DNA of 64,000 nt from Euzebya tangerina (GCF_003074135.1 NZ_PPDK01000001.1:2914001-2978000), one strand, 5' to 3'. Shown: positions 29,851-38,613, counted from the stretch's first letter. The notes: generated by a model not told the origin, from the letters alone. Numbers and translations are program-made.

Positions 29851-31161
29851 GTGACCAACCACAGACCTGACGTGGCCATCACTGGCCTGGGGGCCGTCAG
29901 CCCCCACGGCATCGGCGTGCCCGCGCTGTGGGACGGCCTCCGGGCCGGCCGGCCCGCGGCAGCCCCCATCACGGCCTTCGACCCGGCGGAGCACGGCGTG
30001 CGGTTTGCCTGCGAGGCGCCGGCCGACCTGACGGCGCACCTGCCCCGACGCCTGCTCCGGCAGACCGACCGCTTCGCACAGATGAGTCTCATCGCCGCAG
30101 AGGAGGCACTCACCGCGGCCGGGCTCTTGGCCCCACCGCTCACGGGTGACCAGGTCACGTCCGATCGGCTCGTCGCCCCGCTGGACCCCGCGATCGACCC
30201 AACACGAGTCGCGGTGGTGATGGCGTCCGGCATCGGAGGCGTCGCCGAGATCGCCGACCAGCACACGCGGATGATCCAGCGCGGCCCGGATCGGGTCCGC
30301 CCCTACTTCACGATCGCGGCGCCGGTCAACATGGCTGGTGGTCAGATCGCGATCCGTCACGGCCTGCAGGGGCCGGTCACCGCAGTCGTGAGCGCCTGCG
30401 CGTCCGCTGCCGACGCCATCGGGTCCGGGCTCGACCTGATCCGCTCCGGCCGGGCCGACATCGTCCTCGCCGGTGGCTCCGAGGCCGCCATCACCCCGCT
30501 GATGATGGCCGGGTTCCACGCCGCCGGGGCGATGTCGACACGCAACGACGAGCCGGCGACCGCCTCCCGGCCGTTCGACATCGACCGCGACGGGTTCGTC
30601 GCAGGAGAGGGGGCGGCTGTCCTGGTGCTGGAACGCGCCGACCTGGCGCTGCGGCGGGATCGGGAGCCAAGCGTCCACCTCTCCGGCTATGGCGCCTCCA
30701 ACGACGCCCACGATCCCACTCGCCCGGCACCGGAGGGTGCGGGGGCCGTCCGTGCGATACGCACCGCTATGGCCGATGCGGGACTCCGAGGCCAGGACAT
30801 CGACCACGTCAACGTCCACGGAACCTCCACCCCGCTGAACGACGTTGCCGAGTCGATGGCCCTGAGCACGGTGTTCGGCGCAGGAGAGGTCCCGCCCGTC
30901 ACCGCGTGCAAGAGCTCGGTCGGGCATCTGCTCGGCGCTGCCGGCGCCATCGAGGCCGTAGCCGCCGTCTTGACCCTCACCGACCAGCAGATCCCGCCAA
31001 CCGTCAACCTCACCACCCAGGACCCCGCCTGCCCCATCGAGGTCGTCACGGACCTCCGGGAGCAATCCGTCTCCGCCGTCATCTCGAACTCCTTCGGGTT
31101 CGGTGGACACAACGCCGTCCTGGCCTTCACCTCCGCGCCCGCCGGCACAGCAACCACGTGA
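29851..31161 (+). CDS. fabF: beta-ketoacyl-ACP synthase II, FabF type
   Basis: A 436-residue condensing enzyme for chain elongation in type II fatty acid synthesis. The catalytic triad is visible: Cys in VSACASAADA near residue 180, His in NVHGTSTPLND near 322 and His in KSSVGHLLGAAGA near 355. SFGFGGHNAVL near the C-terminus is the glycine-rich end of the KAS fold. GTG 29851 follows a -10 element and starts the homology; an open frame reaches back to 29728 without support. It opens a cluster with an AMP-ligase, ACP, malonyl transacylase, ketoreductase and acyltransferase. Confidence 0.92.
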   Translation: MTNHRPDVAITGLGAVSPHGIGVPALWDGLRAGRPAAAPITAFDPAEHGVRFACEAPADLTAHLPRRLLRQTDRFAQMSLIAAEEALTAAGLLAPPLTGDQVTSDRLVAPLDPAIDPTRVAVVMASGIGGVAEIADQHTRMIQRGPDRVRPYFTIAAPVNMAGGQIAIRHGLQGPVTAVVSACASAADAIGSGLDLIRSGRADIVLAGGSEAAITPLMMAGFHAAGAMSTRNDEPATASRPFDIDRDGFVAGEGAAVLVLERADLALRRDREPSVHLSGYGASNDAHDPTRPAPEGAGAVRAIRTAMADAGLRGQDIDHVNVHGTSTPLNDVAESMALSTVFGAGEVPPVTACKSSVGHLLGAAGAIEAVAAVLTLTDQQIPPTVNLTTQDPACPIEVVTDLREQSVSAVISNSFGFGGHNAVLAFTSAPAGTATT

Positions 31162-32732
31162 CGCACCCCATGCCGCCAATCCTCGAACCCGCTTCCTACC
31201 TGGGCACCACCGTCCAGGTCTTTGCCGACCGCCCGGCCTCCCACGATGTGTTGCTGCGGCGCGCGGCCGCGGCCTGGCCCGACCACCCGGCCGTCGAGGC
31301 CCCCTCCGCCACACTCTCCTACGCCGAACTCGACGCGCTCGTCGACCGGGCCGCGGCCGCTCTCCACGAGGTGGCCGAGCCGGGCGACCGCATCGCCGTG
31401 GCCCTGTCCCACGACGTACCGCTGTTCACGGTGCCGTTCCTGGCCAGCCGCGCGGGCGTGACGGTCCTGCTGCTGAACGCCTCCCTGACGCCGGACCGGT
31501 GGGCCGAGCAGCTCGACACCGCCGAGCCGACGGTGGTCCTCACCGACGCAGCTCATCAGGCCTCCGTCGCTGCAGCGGTGCGCGAGAGCCACCGCGTCGT
31601 CCCCGCGTCGCAGATCTGGCAGGCCAACCAGGCCCCCGCCGCACCGCGGCCGACTGGCCGGCCCACCGGTGGGCCCGATCAGACCCTCGCGCTGATCGCC
31701 ACCTCCGGCACCACGGGCGTTCCGAAGATGAGCCGGGTGACCACCGCTGGGCTCATCCACGCTGCGCTGGCCTACATCGACCTCCTCGGACTGGACAGCA
31801 CCGACCGGGCGTACGTCTGCCTGCCGCTGTACTACATCGGGGCACTCTCCGCCCAGACCACGACCATGGCGCTGGTCGGGGGCACCTGTGTCATCCCCGA
31901 CGACACGGCCCCGGCCACTGCGGCCAGCCGGATGGAGGCTGCGCGCGCGACCTACCTCGACGCCGTCCCGTCCTGGCTCGGTCTCATGGTCCGCGAGGGC
32001 ACCGCCACCGTCCCCACCCTGCGGACGGTCATCTACGGCGGAGCACCGATGCCGGCAGAGGTGGCTCAGGCGCTGGCCCGACGCTTCGGCACGGTCGCCT
32101 TGTGGGACGTCTGGGGACTCTCCGAGACCCACGGTCCCGCAACCGCGCTGCGGTACGAACTCGATGCCCCGCCCCTGCCCGGAACGGTCGGGCGGCCCCT
32201 GGCCGGTGTGGAGGTGCGAGCCGACAGCGAGGACGGCGGTCCCGGTGAGCTCCTCGTCCGCGGCCAGAACGTCACACCGGGCTACGCCGACGACGAGGCA
32301 CTGACCCGGAAGGTCATCGACCGGGGGTGGCTGCGGACCGGCGACATCGGCACGATCGGTCCGGACGGGACGGTCCGGCTGCTCGACCGGGCCAAGGACG
32401 TGATCATGCGAGGCGGCGCCAACGTCTTCAGCGTCGAGGTCGAGCAGGTGCTCGGCCAGCACCCCGATGTGGTCGAGGCCGCCGTCTACGGCGTACCCGA
32501 CGGATTCGGCCAGGAAGCGGTCACCGCAACGGTGGTGCTGCGTGAGGGCGCAACGATTGATGTGATGGCACTCCGGGCACTGGTTGACTCCGGGATCGGA
32601 CGGCATGCCGTGCCGCGACGCATCACCACCGCAGACAGCCTGCCCCGCAACCACACCGGCAAGATCGACAAGACGACGCTGCGAGCCCAGGGCGGTTCCC
32701 CCACGGGCCGGAGGAGCACGACGCGTGAGTGA
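31158..32732 (+). CDS. AMP-dependent acyl ligase (acyl-CoA or acyl-ACP synthetase)
   Basis: A 524-residue ANL-superfamily enzyme that should activate a carboxylic acid as acyl-AMP and load it onto a thiol. Core motifs are present: IATSGTTGVPKMS near residue 180 (phosphate loop), WGLSETHG near 318, LRTGDIG near 393, RAKDVIMRGGANV near 411 and PRNHTGKIDK near the end with the A10 lysine. GTG 31158 overlaps the fabF stop; ATG 31170 is an alternative. The acyl carrier protein gene begins inside its 3' end, so an acyl-ACP synthetase role is a reasonable inference; free CoA is equally possible. Confidence 0.88.
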   Translation: MTHPMPPILEPASYLGTTVQVFADRPASHDVLLRRAAAAWPDHPAVEAPSATLSYAELDALVDRAAAALHEVAEPGDRIAVALSHDVPLFTVPFLASRAGVTVLLLNASLTPDRWAEQLDTAEPTVVLTDAAHQASVAAAVRESHRVVPASQIWQANQAPAAPRPTGRPTGGPDQTLALIATSGTTGVPKMSRVTTAGLIHAALAYIDLLGLDSTDRAYVCLPLYYIGALSAQTTTMALVGGTCVIPDDTAPATAASRMEAARATYLDAVPSWLGLMVREGTATVPTLRTVIYGGAPMPAEVAQALARRFGTVALWDVWGLSETHGPATALRYELDAPPLPGTVGRPLAGVEVRADSEDGGPGELLVRGQNVTPGYADDEALTRKVIDRGWLRTGDIGTIGPDGTVRLLDRAKDVIMRGGANVFSVEVEQVLGQHPDVVEAAVYGVPDGFGQEAVTATVVLREGATIDVMALRALVDSGIGRHAVPRRITTADSLPRNHTGKIDKTTLRAQGGSPTGRRSTTRE

Positions 32733-33021
32733 CCAGCCATCCACCAGCGATCGCATCGCGGCCGTCATCGATGACCTCTTCGGCGTGCCCGCCGATGCCC
32801 TGACGTCTGACGTCACCCTGCAGGACGGGCTGCAACTGGACTCGCTGTCCGTTGTCGAGTTGCAGGTCGCCGTCGAAGACGAGTTGGACATCCGCTTCGA
32901 TGAGGCGTCGACGGCAGAGGTGGCGACGTTCGGCGACCTGGTGGCCGCTGCGCGTGCAATGCTGCAGCGTGCCGGAGCCGAACCAGAGCCGACCTCCGGT
33001 TCCGACCGCAAGGCGTCGTAA
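32725..33021 (+). CDS. acpP: acyl carrier protein
   Basis: A 98-residue carrier protein. The phosphopantetheine attachment serine is in LQLDSLSVVEL near residue 38, within the DSL motif, and the acidic helix VEDELDIRFD follows. The last 20 residues are a non-conserved tail. GTG 32725 has GGAGGAG eight bases upstream and overlaps the end of the ligase gene by eight bases. Between a condensing enzyme and malonyl transacylase it should carry the growing fatty acyl chain, though a dedicated pathway with the neighbouring ligase cannot be excluded. Confidence 0.92.
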   Translation: MSDQPSTSDRIAAVIDDLFGVPADALTSDVTLQDGLQLDSLSVVELQVAVEDELDIRFDEASTAEVATFGDLVAAARAMLQRAGAEPEPTSGSDRKAS

Positions 33022-33035
33022 GTGAGGATTCCTAC

Positions 33036-33926
33036 GTGAACATCGCGATCTGCTTCCCGGGGCAGGGAAGCCAACAACCTGGAATGGCCACGGCCTGGGC
33101 CGATGTCCCCGCCGCTTCCCGTTGGTCCGAGGCCGACGAGATCCTCGGCTGGGACGTCTCGCGCCTGGGAACCGACGCGCCGGCGGACGAGCTGACCGAG
33201 CCGCTCAACTGTCAGGTGGCGTTGTTCGTCCACCACGTGGTCCTGTTCGAGACCTGGCGGGCCGCCCACCCCGAAATCGACATCGCCATGACGGCCGGCC
33301 ACTCGCTGGGGGAGTACAACGCCCTCCACGCCGCAGGGGCGATGTCGTTCGAGGACGGCCTCGGGCTGGTGGAGGTCCGGGCGAACGCCACGCAGGCGGC
33401 CGCTGATGACATGCCCGGCACGATGATCGCAGCGCTGGGCTTCGAGGTCGAGGAGGTCAGCGCCGCTTGTGCGCAGGCCGGTGCCCACGTGGCCAACGAC
33501 AACGCCGTGGGGCAGATCACCGTCTCGGGCACGCCGGACCAACTCGCAGCGGTGAAGGACCTCCTGGCCGAGGGTCGGGGCAAGGTGCGGGACATCCCCG
33601 TTGGGGCTGCATATCACTCGCCGCACATGGCTGCCGCCGTGGCGCCACTGGGTGAGGCGCTCGACGCCACCGCCTTCGCCGACACCACCGTCCCCGTCAT
33701 CGCCAACGTGGACGCCAGCCCGCACAGCGAGGGGGCGGTGTGGCCCGATCTGCTGCGCCGGCAGGTGACCAGCCCGGTCCGGTGGCGTGAGAGCGTCCTT
33801 GCGATGAAGGAGGCCGGCGTCGAGGAGATCGTGGAGTTGGGTGCCACGGCCGTCATCGGCCCCATGGTCAAGCGGATCGACCGCAGCATCGCACGGACCT
33901 CCATCACCGCGCCCGACCAGGTCTGA
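33036..33926 (+). CDS. fabD: malonyl-CoA:ACP transacylase
   Basis: A 296-residue acyltransferase that loads malonyl onto ACP. The nucleophile is in AGHSLGEYNAL near residue 90, the oxyanion glutamine in FPGQGSQQPGM at the N-terminus, malonyl-binding Arg in VEVRANATQ near 115 and the catalytic His in GAAYHSPHM near 195. Length and order are those of FabD. GTG 33036 begins the conserved core 14 nt after acpP. It belongs to the fab operon. Confidence 0.93.
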   Translation: MNIAICFPGQGSQQPGMATAWADVPAASRWSEADEILGWDVSRLGTDAPADELTEPLNCQVALFVHHVVLFETWRAAHPEIDIAMTAGHSLGEYNALHAAGAMSFEDGLGLVEVRANATQAAADDMPGTMIAALGFEVEEVSAACAQAGAHVANDNAVGQITVSGTPDQLAAVKDLLAEGRGKVRDIPVGAAYHSPHMAAAVAPLGEALDATAFADTTVPVIANVDASPHSEGAVWPDLLRRQVTSPVRWRESVLAMKEAGVEEIVELGATAVIGPMVKRIDRSIARTSITAPDQV

Positions 33927-34008
33927 GCCCCTCAGGCCGGCCGAGCCAACGTTCCGGCGGCGCATCTGGCAGGGTTAGGAAGCCCGTCGACGGAGGAGAC
34001 GATGTGAC

Positions 34009-34737
34009 ATGAGCAACGCGGACACCCGCTGGGCGCTGGTGACCGGCGCCTCGAAGGGCATCGGAGCCGCGACGGCCACGGCGCTGGCCGGCCAGGGCCT
34101 GAACGTCCTGGTGGGGTACGGGGGCGACCGTGCCGGTGCGGACGCCACCGCGCAGGCCTGCACCGACGCCGGTGTCAAGGCCCGGACCGTCACAGCCGAC
34201 CTCGGCGCCGATCTCTCACCGCTGACCGACGCCGTTGATGACGTCGGCGATGTCGCCGTGCTGGTGAACAACGCCGGGATCACGGCCGACGGGCTGCTGA
34301 TGAGCATGTCGGACGATGCGTTCACGAAGACCCTCCAGGTCAACCTGACCGCGTCGTTCGCGCTCACCCGCGCCGTGCTGCGGAAGATGCTGCGCGCCCG
34401 CTACGGCCGCATCGTCAACGTCTCCAGCGTCGTCGGGCTGCACGGCAACCCCGGCCAAGCCAACTACGCCGCGTCCAAGGCCGGGCTGGTCGGACTGACG
34501 AAGTCGTTGGCGCGGGAGGTCGGCAAGCGAGGGATCACGGTGAACGCGGTGGCCCCGGGCTTCATCACGACCTCCATGACGGAGGACGTCGAGACCGATG
34601 GCTACCTCGACCAGATCCCCGCGGGCCGCCTGGGCGATCCAGACGAGGTGGCGGCCGTCATCGCGTTCCTGTGCAGCGACGCCGCCTCCTACGTCAACGG
34701 CGCGGTCTTCCAGGTCGACGGCGGTCTCTTTGCCTGA
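34009..34737 (+). CDS. fabG: 3-oxoacyl-ACP reductase
   Basis: A 242-residue classical SDR that reduces 3-oxoacyl-ACP with NADPH. The cofactor motif is TGASKGIGAATA near residue 13, NNAG near 88, the catalytic Ser in NVSSVVG near 137 and the Tyr-Lys pair in NYAASKAG near 151; the C-terminus ends in QVDGGLFA. GGAGGAG lies upstream of ATG 34009, about a dozen bases away, in an 82-bp gap after fabD. Context in the fab cluster supports FabG over other SDRs. Confidence 0.92.
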   Translation: MSNADTRWALVTGASKGIGAATATALAGQGLNVLVGYGGDRAGADATAQACTDAGVKARTVTADLGADLSPLTDAVDDVGDVAVLVNNAGITADGLLMSMSDDAFTKTLQVNLTASFALTRAVLRKMLRARYGRIVNVSSVVGLHGNPGQANYAASKAGLVGLTKSLAREVGKRGITVNAVAPGFITTSMTEDVETDGYLDQIPAGRLGDPDEVAAVIAFLCSDAASYVNGAVFQVDGGLFA

Positions 34738-34743
34738 CCTGCC

Positions 34744-35406
34744 GTGACGACGAGCGGTCGCAACATGCTGCCGATGCGGGTGGCCCACCGGCTGGCGGGA
34801 CCGCCGGTGCTGTCCTGGTTGCGGTGCGACGTCCGGGGTCGAGAGAACGTCCCGACGCACGGCGGTGTGATCCTGGCTCCGAACCACCGCTCCTTCCTGG
34901 ATCACTTCACGCTGGCAGCCGCGTCCCCCCGACCGATGCGCTTCCTGGGGAAGGTCGAGCTCGAGTCCGGCCCGTTCGGCTGGTTCAACATGACGATGGG
35001 CATGATCCCGGTCCAGCGAGGGAGTGCGGACCTGGGCGCGCTGCAGGTGGTCATCGATGCCCTCACGGCGGGGGCGGTTGTCGGCATCTTCCCGGAGGGG
35101 ACGCGGTCACCGACGGGAGAGCTCTTCAAGTTCCGGTCGGGGATGGGCCGTGTGGCGGCCGCCGCGGGTGTTCCGATCGTCCCGGTGGGGATGCAGGGGA
35201 TGCAGTCGGTCTGGCCGAAGGGCCAGACGTTGCCCAGCCCGCGTCGCCCACCCCCGGGCCGGCTGAGCATCACCTTCGGGGCGCCGGTCGAGCTGGCTGA
35301 TGACTCCTCCCGGAGCCGTCGACAGGCCACGAGTGAGGTGTACGACGAGGTTGCTCGCCTGTGCGGCCAGGACGAGGCCGAGGGCTTCGCCCCGATCAAC
35401 CAGTAG
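34744..35406 (+). CDS. 1-acylglycerol-3-phosphate acyltransferase, PlsC family
   Basis: A 220-residue membrane-associated acyltransferase. The HX4D motif is NHRSFLDHF near residue 47, and FPEGTRSP near 118 binds glycerol phosphate; VPIVPVGMQG follows. It should acylate lysophosphatidic acid with acyl-CoA or acyl-ACP, taking the product of the preceding fatty acid genes into phospholipid. GTG 34744 lies six bases after fabG. No strong transmembrane helix is seen, as is common in the family. Confidence 0.9.
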   Translation: MTTSGRNMLPMRVAHRLAGPPVLSWLRCDVRGRENVPTHGGVILAPNHRSFLDHFTLAAASPRPMRFLGKVELESGPFGWFNMTMGMIPVQRGSADLGALQVVIDALTAGAVVGIFPEGTRSPTGELFKFRSGMGRVAAAAGVPIVPVGMQGMQSVWPKGQTLPSPRRPPPGRLSITFGAPVELADDSSRSRRQATSEVYDEVARLCGQDEAEGFAPINQ

Positions 35407-35437
35407 CGAATCGAACGGGCGGAGGCACTCTGGCCCC

Positions 35438-36550
35438 ATGACGGCTGACATCACCATCCCCGCTGACCTGCTCCCGGCCGACGGCCGATTCGGCTGCGGA
35501 CCCACGAAGGTCCGCCAGGCCTCCGTCGACGCCCTGGCAGCATCCGGCGGGCGGTACCTCGGGACCTCCCACCGCAAGCCCGAGGTGAAGAGCCTGGTCG
35601 CCCGCATCCGCACGGGTCTGCGGGAGTACTTCCGACTCCCCGACGAGTACGAGGTCACCCTCTCCAACGGCGGCGCCACGTTCTTCTGGGATGCCGCCGG
35701 CTTCTCCCTCATCGAGCAGCGGTCGGCCCACGCCGTCTTCGGAGAGTTCTCCGCGAAGTTCGCGAAGTCGGCGGCGCTCATGCCGTTCCTGGACGATCCG
35801 GTCCTGATCGAGGCGCCCGTCGGCAGCCACCCCCAGGTCGAGCGAGTCGACGGCGTCGACGTCTACGCCCTGACCCACAACGAGACCTCCACGGGGGTGG
35901 CGATGCCCATCACCCGGCCGGCGGGCAACGGGCTGGTCCTGGTGGACGCCACCTCGGGCGCCGGGGCCATCGACGTCGACGTGACGGAGTCCGACGTCTA
36001 CTACTTCAGCCCTCAGAAGGCCTTCGGAGCCGAGGGCGGCCTGTTCGTGGCGTTGCTGTCACCGAGCGCCCAGGCCCGCATCGGGGCAATTCGCGCCAGC
36101 GGCCGCCCGATCCCGCCGTCCCTCGACCTGTCCCTGGTCCTGGACAACTCGGCGAAGGACCAGACCTACAACACGCCGGCCGTGAGCTCCCTGTTCCTGC
36201 TGGCCGACAACGTGGAGTGGCTGCTCGAGCAGGGTGGGCTGACCGCCGTCGCCGAGGCCAGCACCGCCAAGGCCGGGCTGGTCTACGCGTGGGCTGATGC
36301 CAGCGCGTTCGCCACGCCCTTCGTGTCCGACCCGGCGAAGCGCTCACCGGTGGTCTGCACCATCGACATCGACGAGTCCATCGATGCCAGCGACGTCAGC
36401 GACGTGCTGCGGGCCAACGGGATCCTGGACACCGACGCCTACCGCAAGCTCGGCCGCAACCAGCTTCGCCTCGGCGTGTTCCCTGCCGTGGACACCGAGG
36501 ACGTCCATGCGCTGCTCGGCTGCATCGACTACGTCGTCGAGGCCATGTAG
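35438..36550 (+). CDS. serC: phosphoserine aminotransferase, actinobacterial type
   Basis: A 370-residue PLP enzyme of serine synthesis that converts 3-phosphohydroxypyruvate to phosphoserine. It matches the actinobacterial/archaeal SerC branch: GRFGCGPTKVR at the N-terminus, LGTSHRKPEVK near residue 42, ALTHNETSTGV near 145, VDATSGAGA near 168 and the PLP lysine in FSPQKAFGAEGG near 190. CACTCT ends six bases before ATG 35438, the leaderless pattern. It is not functionally linked to the flanking fab or dcw clusters. Confidence 0.93.
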   Translation: MTADITIPADLLPADGRFGCGPTKVRQASVDALAASGGRYLGTSHRKPEVKSLVARIRTGLREYFRLPDEYEVTLSNGGATFFWDAAGFSLIEQRSAHAVFGEFSAKFAKSAALMPFLDDPVLIEAPVGSHPQVERVDGVDVYALTHNETSTGVAMPITRPAGNGLVLVDATSGAGAIDVDVTESDVYYFSPQKAFGAEGGLFVALLSPSAQARIGAIRASGRPIPPSLDLSLVLDNSAKDQTYNTPAVSSLFLLADNVEWLLEQGGLTAVAEASTAKAGLVYAWADASAFATPFVSDPAKRSPVVCTIDIDESIDASDVSDVLRANGILDTDAYRKLGRNQLRLGVFPAVDTEDVHALLGCIDYVVEAM

Positions 36551-37018
36551 CCGAGTCGCTGCGGGAGGGGAGTCGGGGGAGAGTCAGCGGCCGCTCGGCG
36601 GCAGCCCATCGGGAGAGCGCCGCGGTGGCTGAGGCGAATTGCCTCCAGCCGCGCCCATCCTGCCTCCGCCATCCTGCCGATAGGTCGGTGGGGTGGGGCG
36701 GTGTGGGGCGATCTGCCTCCACGCGATGCTGCATCGGGCCGGTCTGGAGGCAGAACGGTTCATCGGCCTGATCGCGACCGTCAGCTGGCCAACCCTCCCA
36801 CTTCGTCCCACTCGAGCCCTCACAGCAGGTCCGAAACGCGTGAACGCGGGCCACCAACGGCGTCTGACCGGCCAAAAGACCATGTCATCGGCCTGCAGGC
36901 ACACTGATTCGGGTCCTGGCGGGGCACTTCTCGAGTACCCGCAAACCCCCGGAAAGCTGGGCTCTGAGTCAACTGTTGTGGCTCGTGTTAAGAAGAAGTG
37001 GGTTAAGTTGTTGCCAGA
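36551..37018. other. non-coding region between serC and the mraZ operator
   Basis: No gene is supported on either strand; the minus-strand frame from 37159 to 36584 has no family resemblance. The region holds a perfect 10-bp inverted repeat (tctgcctcca at 36712-36721, tggaggcaga at 36745-36754) enclosing the palindrome cgatgctgcatcg, and a cluster of GTGGG words at 36688, 36693 and 36703. The last 60 bases are AT-richer and should contain the dcw promoter, but no consensus -35/-10 pair is clear. Confidence 0.5.
36712..36754. repeat. long inverted repeat in the mraZ upstream region
   Basis: Ten-base perfect arms with a 23-base centre that itself contains a 6-bp palindromic stem (36724-36736). 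It could form a stable RNA hairpin or a cruciform. No T run follows. Confidence 0.7.
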
Positions 37019-37043
37019 GTGGGTCGATGTGGGGCATAGTGGG
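37019..37043 (+). promoter_or_regulatory. MraZ operator (three GTGGG repeats)
   Basis: GTGGG occurs at 37019-37023, 37029-37033 and 37039-37043, each pair separated by exactly five bases. A further GTGGG lies at 36998-37002. This is the architecture of MraZ-binding repeats described in E. coli (TGGGN units with 5-nt spacers) upstream of mraZ. It ends 16 bases before the mraZ start codon. Confidence 0.75.
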
Positions 37044-37059
37044 GGAACAGGACAACATC

Positions 37060-37521
37060 GTGGAAGACGGCATCGAACTGGACGACGAGTTCCTCGGCGA
37101 GTTCCACCACTCGGTGGACGCCAAGGGCCGACTGGTTCTGCCATCCGACCACCGCTCACTCATCGGGAAGGAGACGATTCACATGACGCTCGGCTTCGAC
37201 AACATCATGACGATCCACCCTCCCGCCGACTGGGTGAAGATCCGGGCCTCCGTGGGGGAGATGCGACGCGGGGACCGCAGCCAGCGCCGCACCGCGCGTG
37301 CCCTGTTCAGCAACGCGAGCAAGCAGACCCTCGACAAGCAGGGCCGGATCACCATCCCGCCGAACCTGCGCGAGAAGTGCGGATTGACCAAGGAAGTCGT
37401 GGTCGTCGGCATGGGCGAGTTCATCGAGGTGTGGCCACAGGACCGCTGGGAGTCCGAGCAGGGCGAGGCCAACGACCTCTACGTCAACACCGACGAGACC
37501 ACCGGGATGGGGAGCCTCTAG
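37060..37521 (+). CDS. mraZ: transcriptional regulator MraZ
   Basis: A 153-residue AbrB-like DNA-binding protein, first gene of the dcw cluster. Two SpoVT/AbrB half-domains are seen, each with a DxxGR element: SVDAKGRLVLP near residue 19 and TLDKQGRITIPP near 93. MraZ forms a ring and represses its own promoter. GTG 37060 was chosen because AGGA lies seven bases upstream, the conserved region begins soon after, and the upstream in-frame starts at 37027 and 37039 would place the operator repeats inside the gene. Confidence 0.9.
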   Translation: MEDGIELDDEFLGEFHHSVDAKGRLVLPSDHRSLIGKETIHMTLGFDNIMTIHPPADWVKIRASVGEMRRGDRSQRRTARALFSNASKQTLDKQGRITIPPNLREKCGLTKEVVVVGMGEFIEVWPQDRWESEQGEANDLYVNTDETTGMGSL

Positions 37522-37617
37522 ATGGCCGCATCGCTGACCGCAGCAGAGTGGCTACCCTCCAGGCCTGAGTGGAGCCGTAGCCGCCGGGGCAACCGCGCAC
37601 GCATCCACCCCCGAGTC

Positions 37618-38613
37618 ATGGCCACCGCACCCCACGACCCCGTCATGGCCGACCGAGTCGTCGAACTGCTCGCAGTCCGCGACGACAAGCCGGCCGTCAT
37701 CGTCGACTGCACCCTCGGTGCAGGCGGCCACGCCGCACGCCTGCTCGCCGCCAGCGGCAGCCGGACTCACCTGGTCGGCTTCGACCGCGACGGCGACGCG
37801 CTCGAGTTGGCCCGCAACCGTCTGGCCGCCTACGCCGACCGGATCACCCTCATCCACGCCCCCTTCGACGAGTTCACCGAACACGTCGCACCGGTGGTCG
37901 ACCGGATCGGCCCGCTCATGAGCGTGCTGTACGACCTCGGTGTGTCGTCCATGCAACTCGACACGCCCGGCCGTGGGTTCTCCTTCCGGGGATTCGGGCC
38001 GCTGGACATGCGGATGGACCCCGACCAGACGGTCACGGCAGCGGAGATCGTCAACACCGCCAGCGTGGCCGAGTTGGAGCGCTACCTGCGCGACTTCGGC
38101 GAGGAGCGCCACGCCGGCCGGATCGCTCGGGCGATCGTCGAGAACCGTCCCCACACGACCACGATCGGCTTGGCCGACCTGATCGCGCAGGCACTGCCGC
38201 GTGGTCAGCGTCGAGCAGATCGAGCCAAGGGCATCCACCCGGCGACCCGGGCCTTCCAGGGCATCCGGATCGCCGTCAACAGCGAGTTGGAACGCTTCAG
38301 TGCCTCGCTTCCCCAGGCACTGGATCTTGCCGCCGCTTCGGCCGTTCGTCCTGACGGCCGGAGCGGCAGGCTCGCGACCCTCGCGTATCACAGTTTGGAG
38401 GACCGCATTGCCAAGCGGTTCTTCTCCGACGCGGCCGACAGCTGCATCTGCCCGCCGGGTCTCCCGGTGTGCGGCTGCGGCCGCGTCCCCAACCTCACCC
38501 TGGTCACCAAGGGCGCCGAGACGCCCAGCCAGGATGAAGTCGACGCCAACCCCCGGGCCCGCTCGGCGCGGCTCCGGGTGGCTGAGCGCCTACCAGTGGT
38601 CGATCTGACGTGA
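37618..38613 (+). CDS. rsmH: 16S rRNA (cytosine1402-N4)-methyltransferase RsmH
   Basis: A 331-residue SAM-dependent methyltransferase acting on the ribosomal P site. HDPVMADRVVELL near the start, DCTLGAGGHAARLL near residue 38 (SAM loop), YDLGVSSMQLD near 104, GFSFRGFGPLDMRMD near 118 and TLAYHSLEDRIAKRFF near 256 are diagnostic. The frame is open back to ATG 37522, directly after the mraZ stop, but those 32 codons have lower third-position GC (about 75%) and no homology, so ATG 37618 is preferred. A TACCCT hexamer near 37551 could be an internal promoter. The last bases overlap ftsL (GTGA). Confidence 0.9.
   Translation: MATAPHDPVMADRVVELLAVRDDKPAVIVDCTLGAGGHAARLLAASGSRTHLVGFDRDGDALELARNRLAAYADRITLIHAPFDEFTEHVAPVVDRIGPLMSVLYDLGVSSMQLDTPGRGFSFRGFGPLDMRMDPDQTVTAAEIVNTASVAELERYLRDFGEERHAGRIARAIVENRPHTTTIGLADLIAQALPRGQRRADRAKGIHPATRAFQGIRIAVNSELERFSASLPQALDLAAASAVRPDGRSGRLATLAYHSLEDRIAKRFFSDAADSCICPPGLPVCGCGRVPNLTLVTKGAETPSQDEVDANPRARSARLRVAERLPVVDLT

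Noticed and set aside
30687-33965. A 1092-codon open frame on the minus strand across the fab cluster
   Set aside because: It lies opposite fabF, the ligase, acpP and fabD, all of which have clear motifs. The residue composition (His, Gly, Arg, Asp-rich) is typical of a GC-driven shadow frame.
37027-37059. Upstream mraZ starts at 37027 or 37039
   Set aside because: They would put the operator repeats in the coding region and lack the AGGA site that precedes GTG 37060.
36584-37159. Minus-strand open frame upstream of mraZ
   Set aside because: No family resemblance, and it would cover the MraZ operator and the mraZ start.
37522-37617. rsmH start directly after the mraZ stop
   Set aside because: The 32 extra codons show weaker codon bias and no RsmH homology. 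Not fully excluded.
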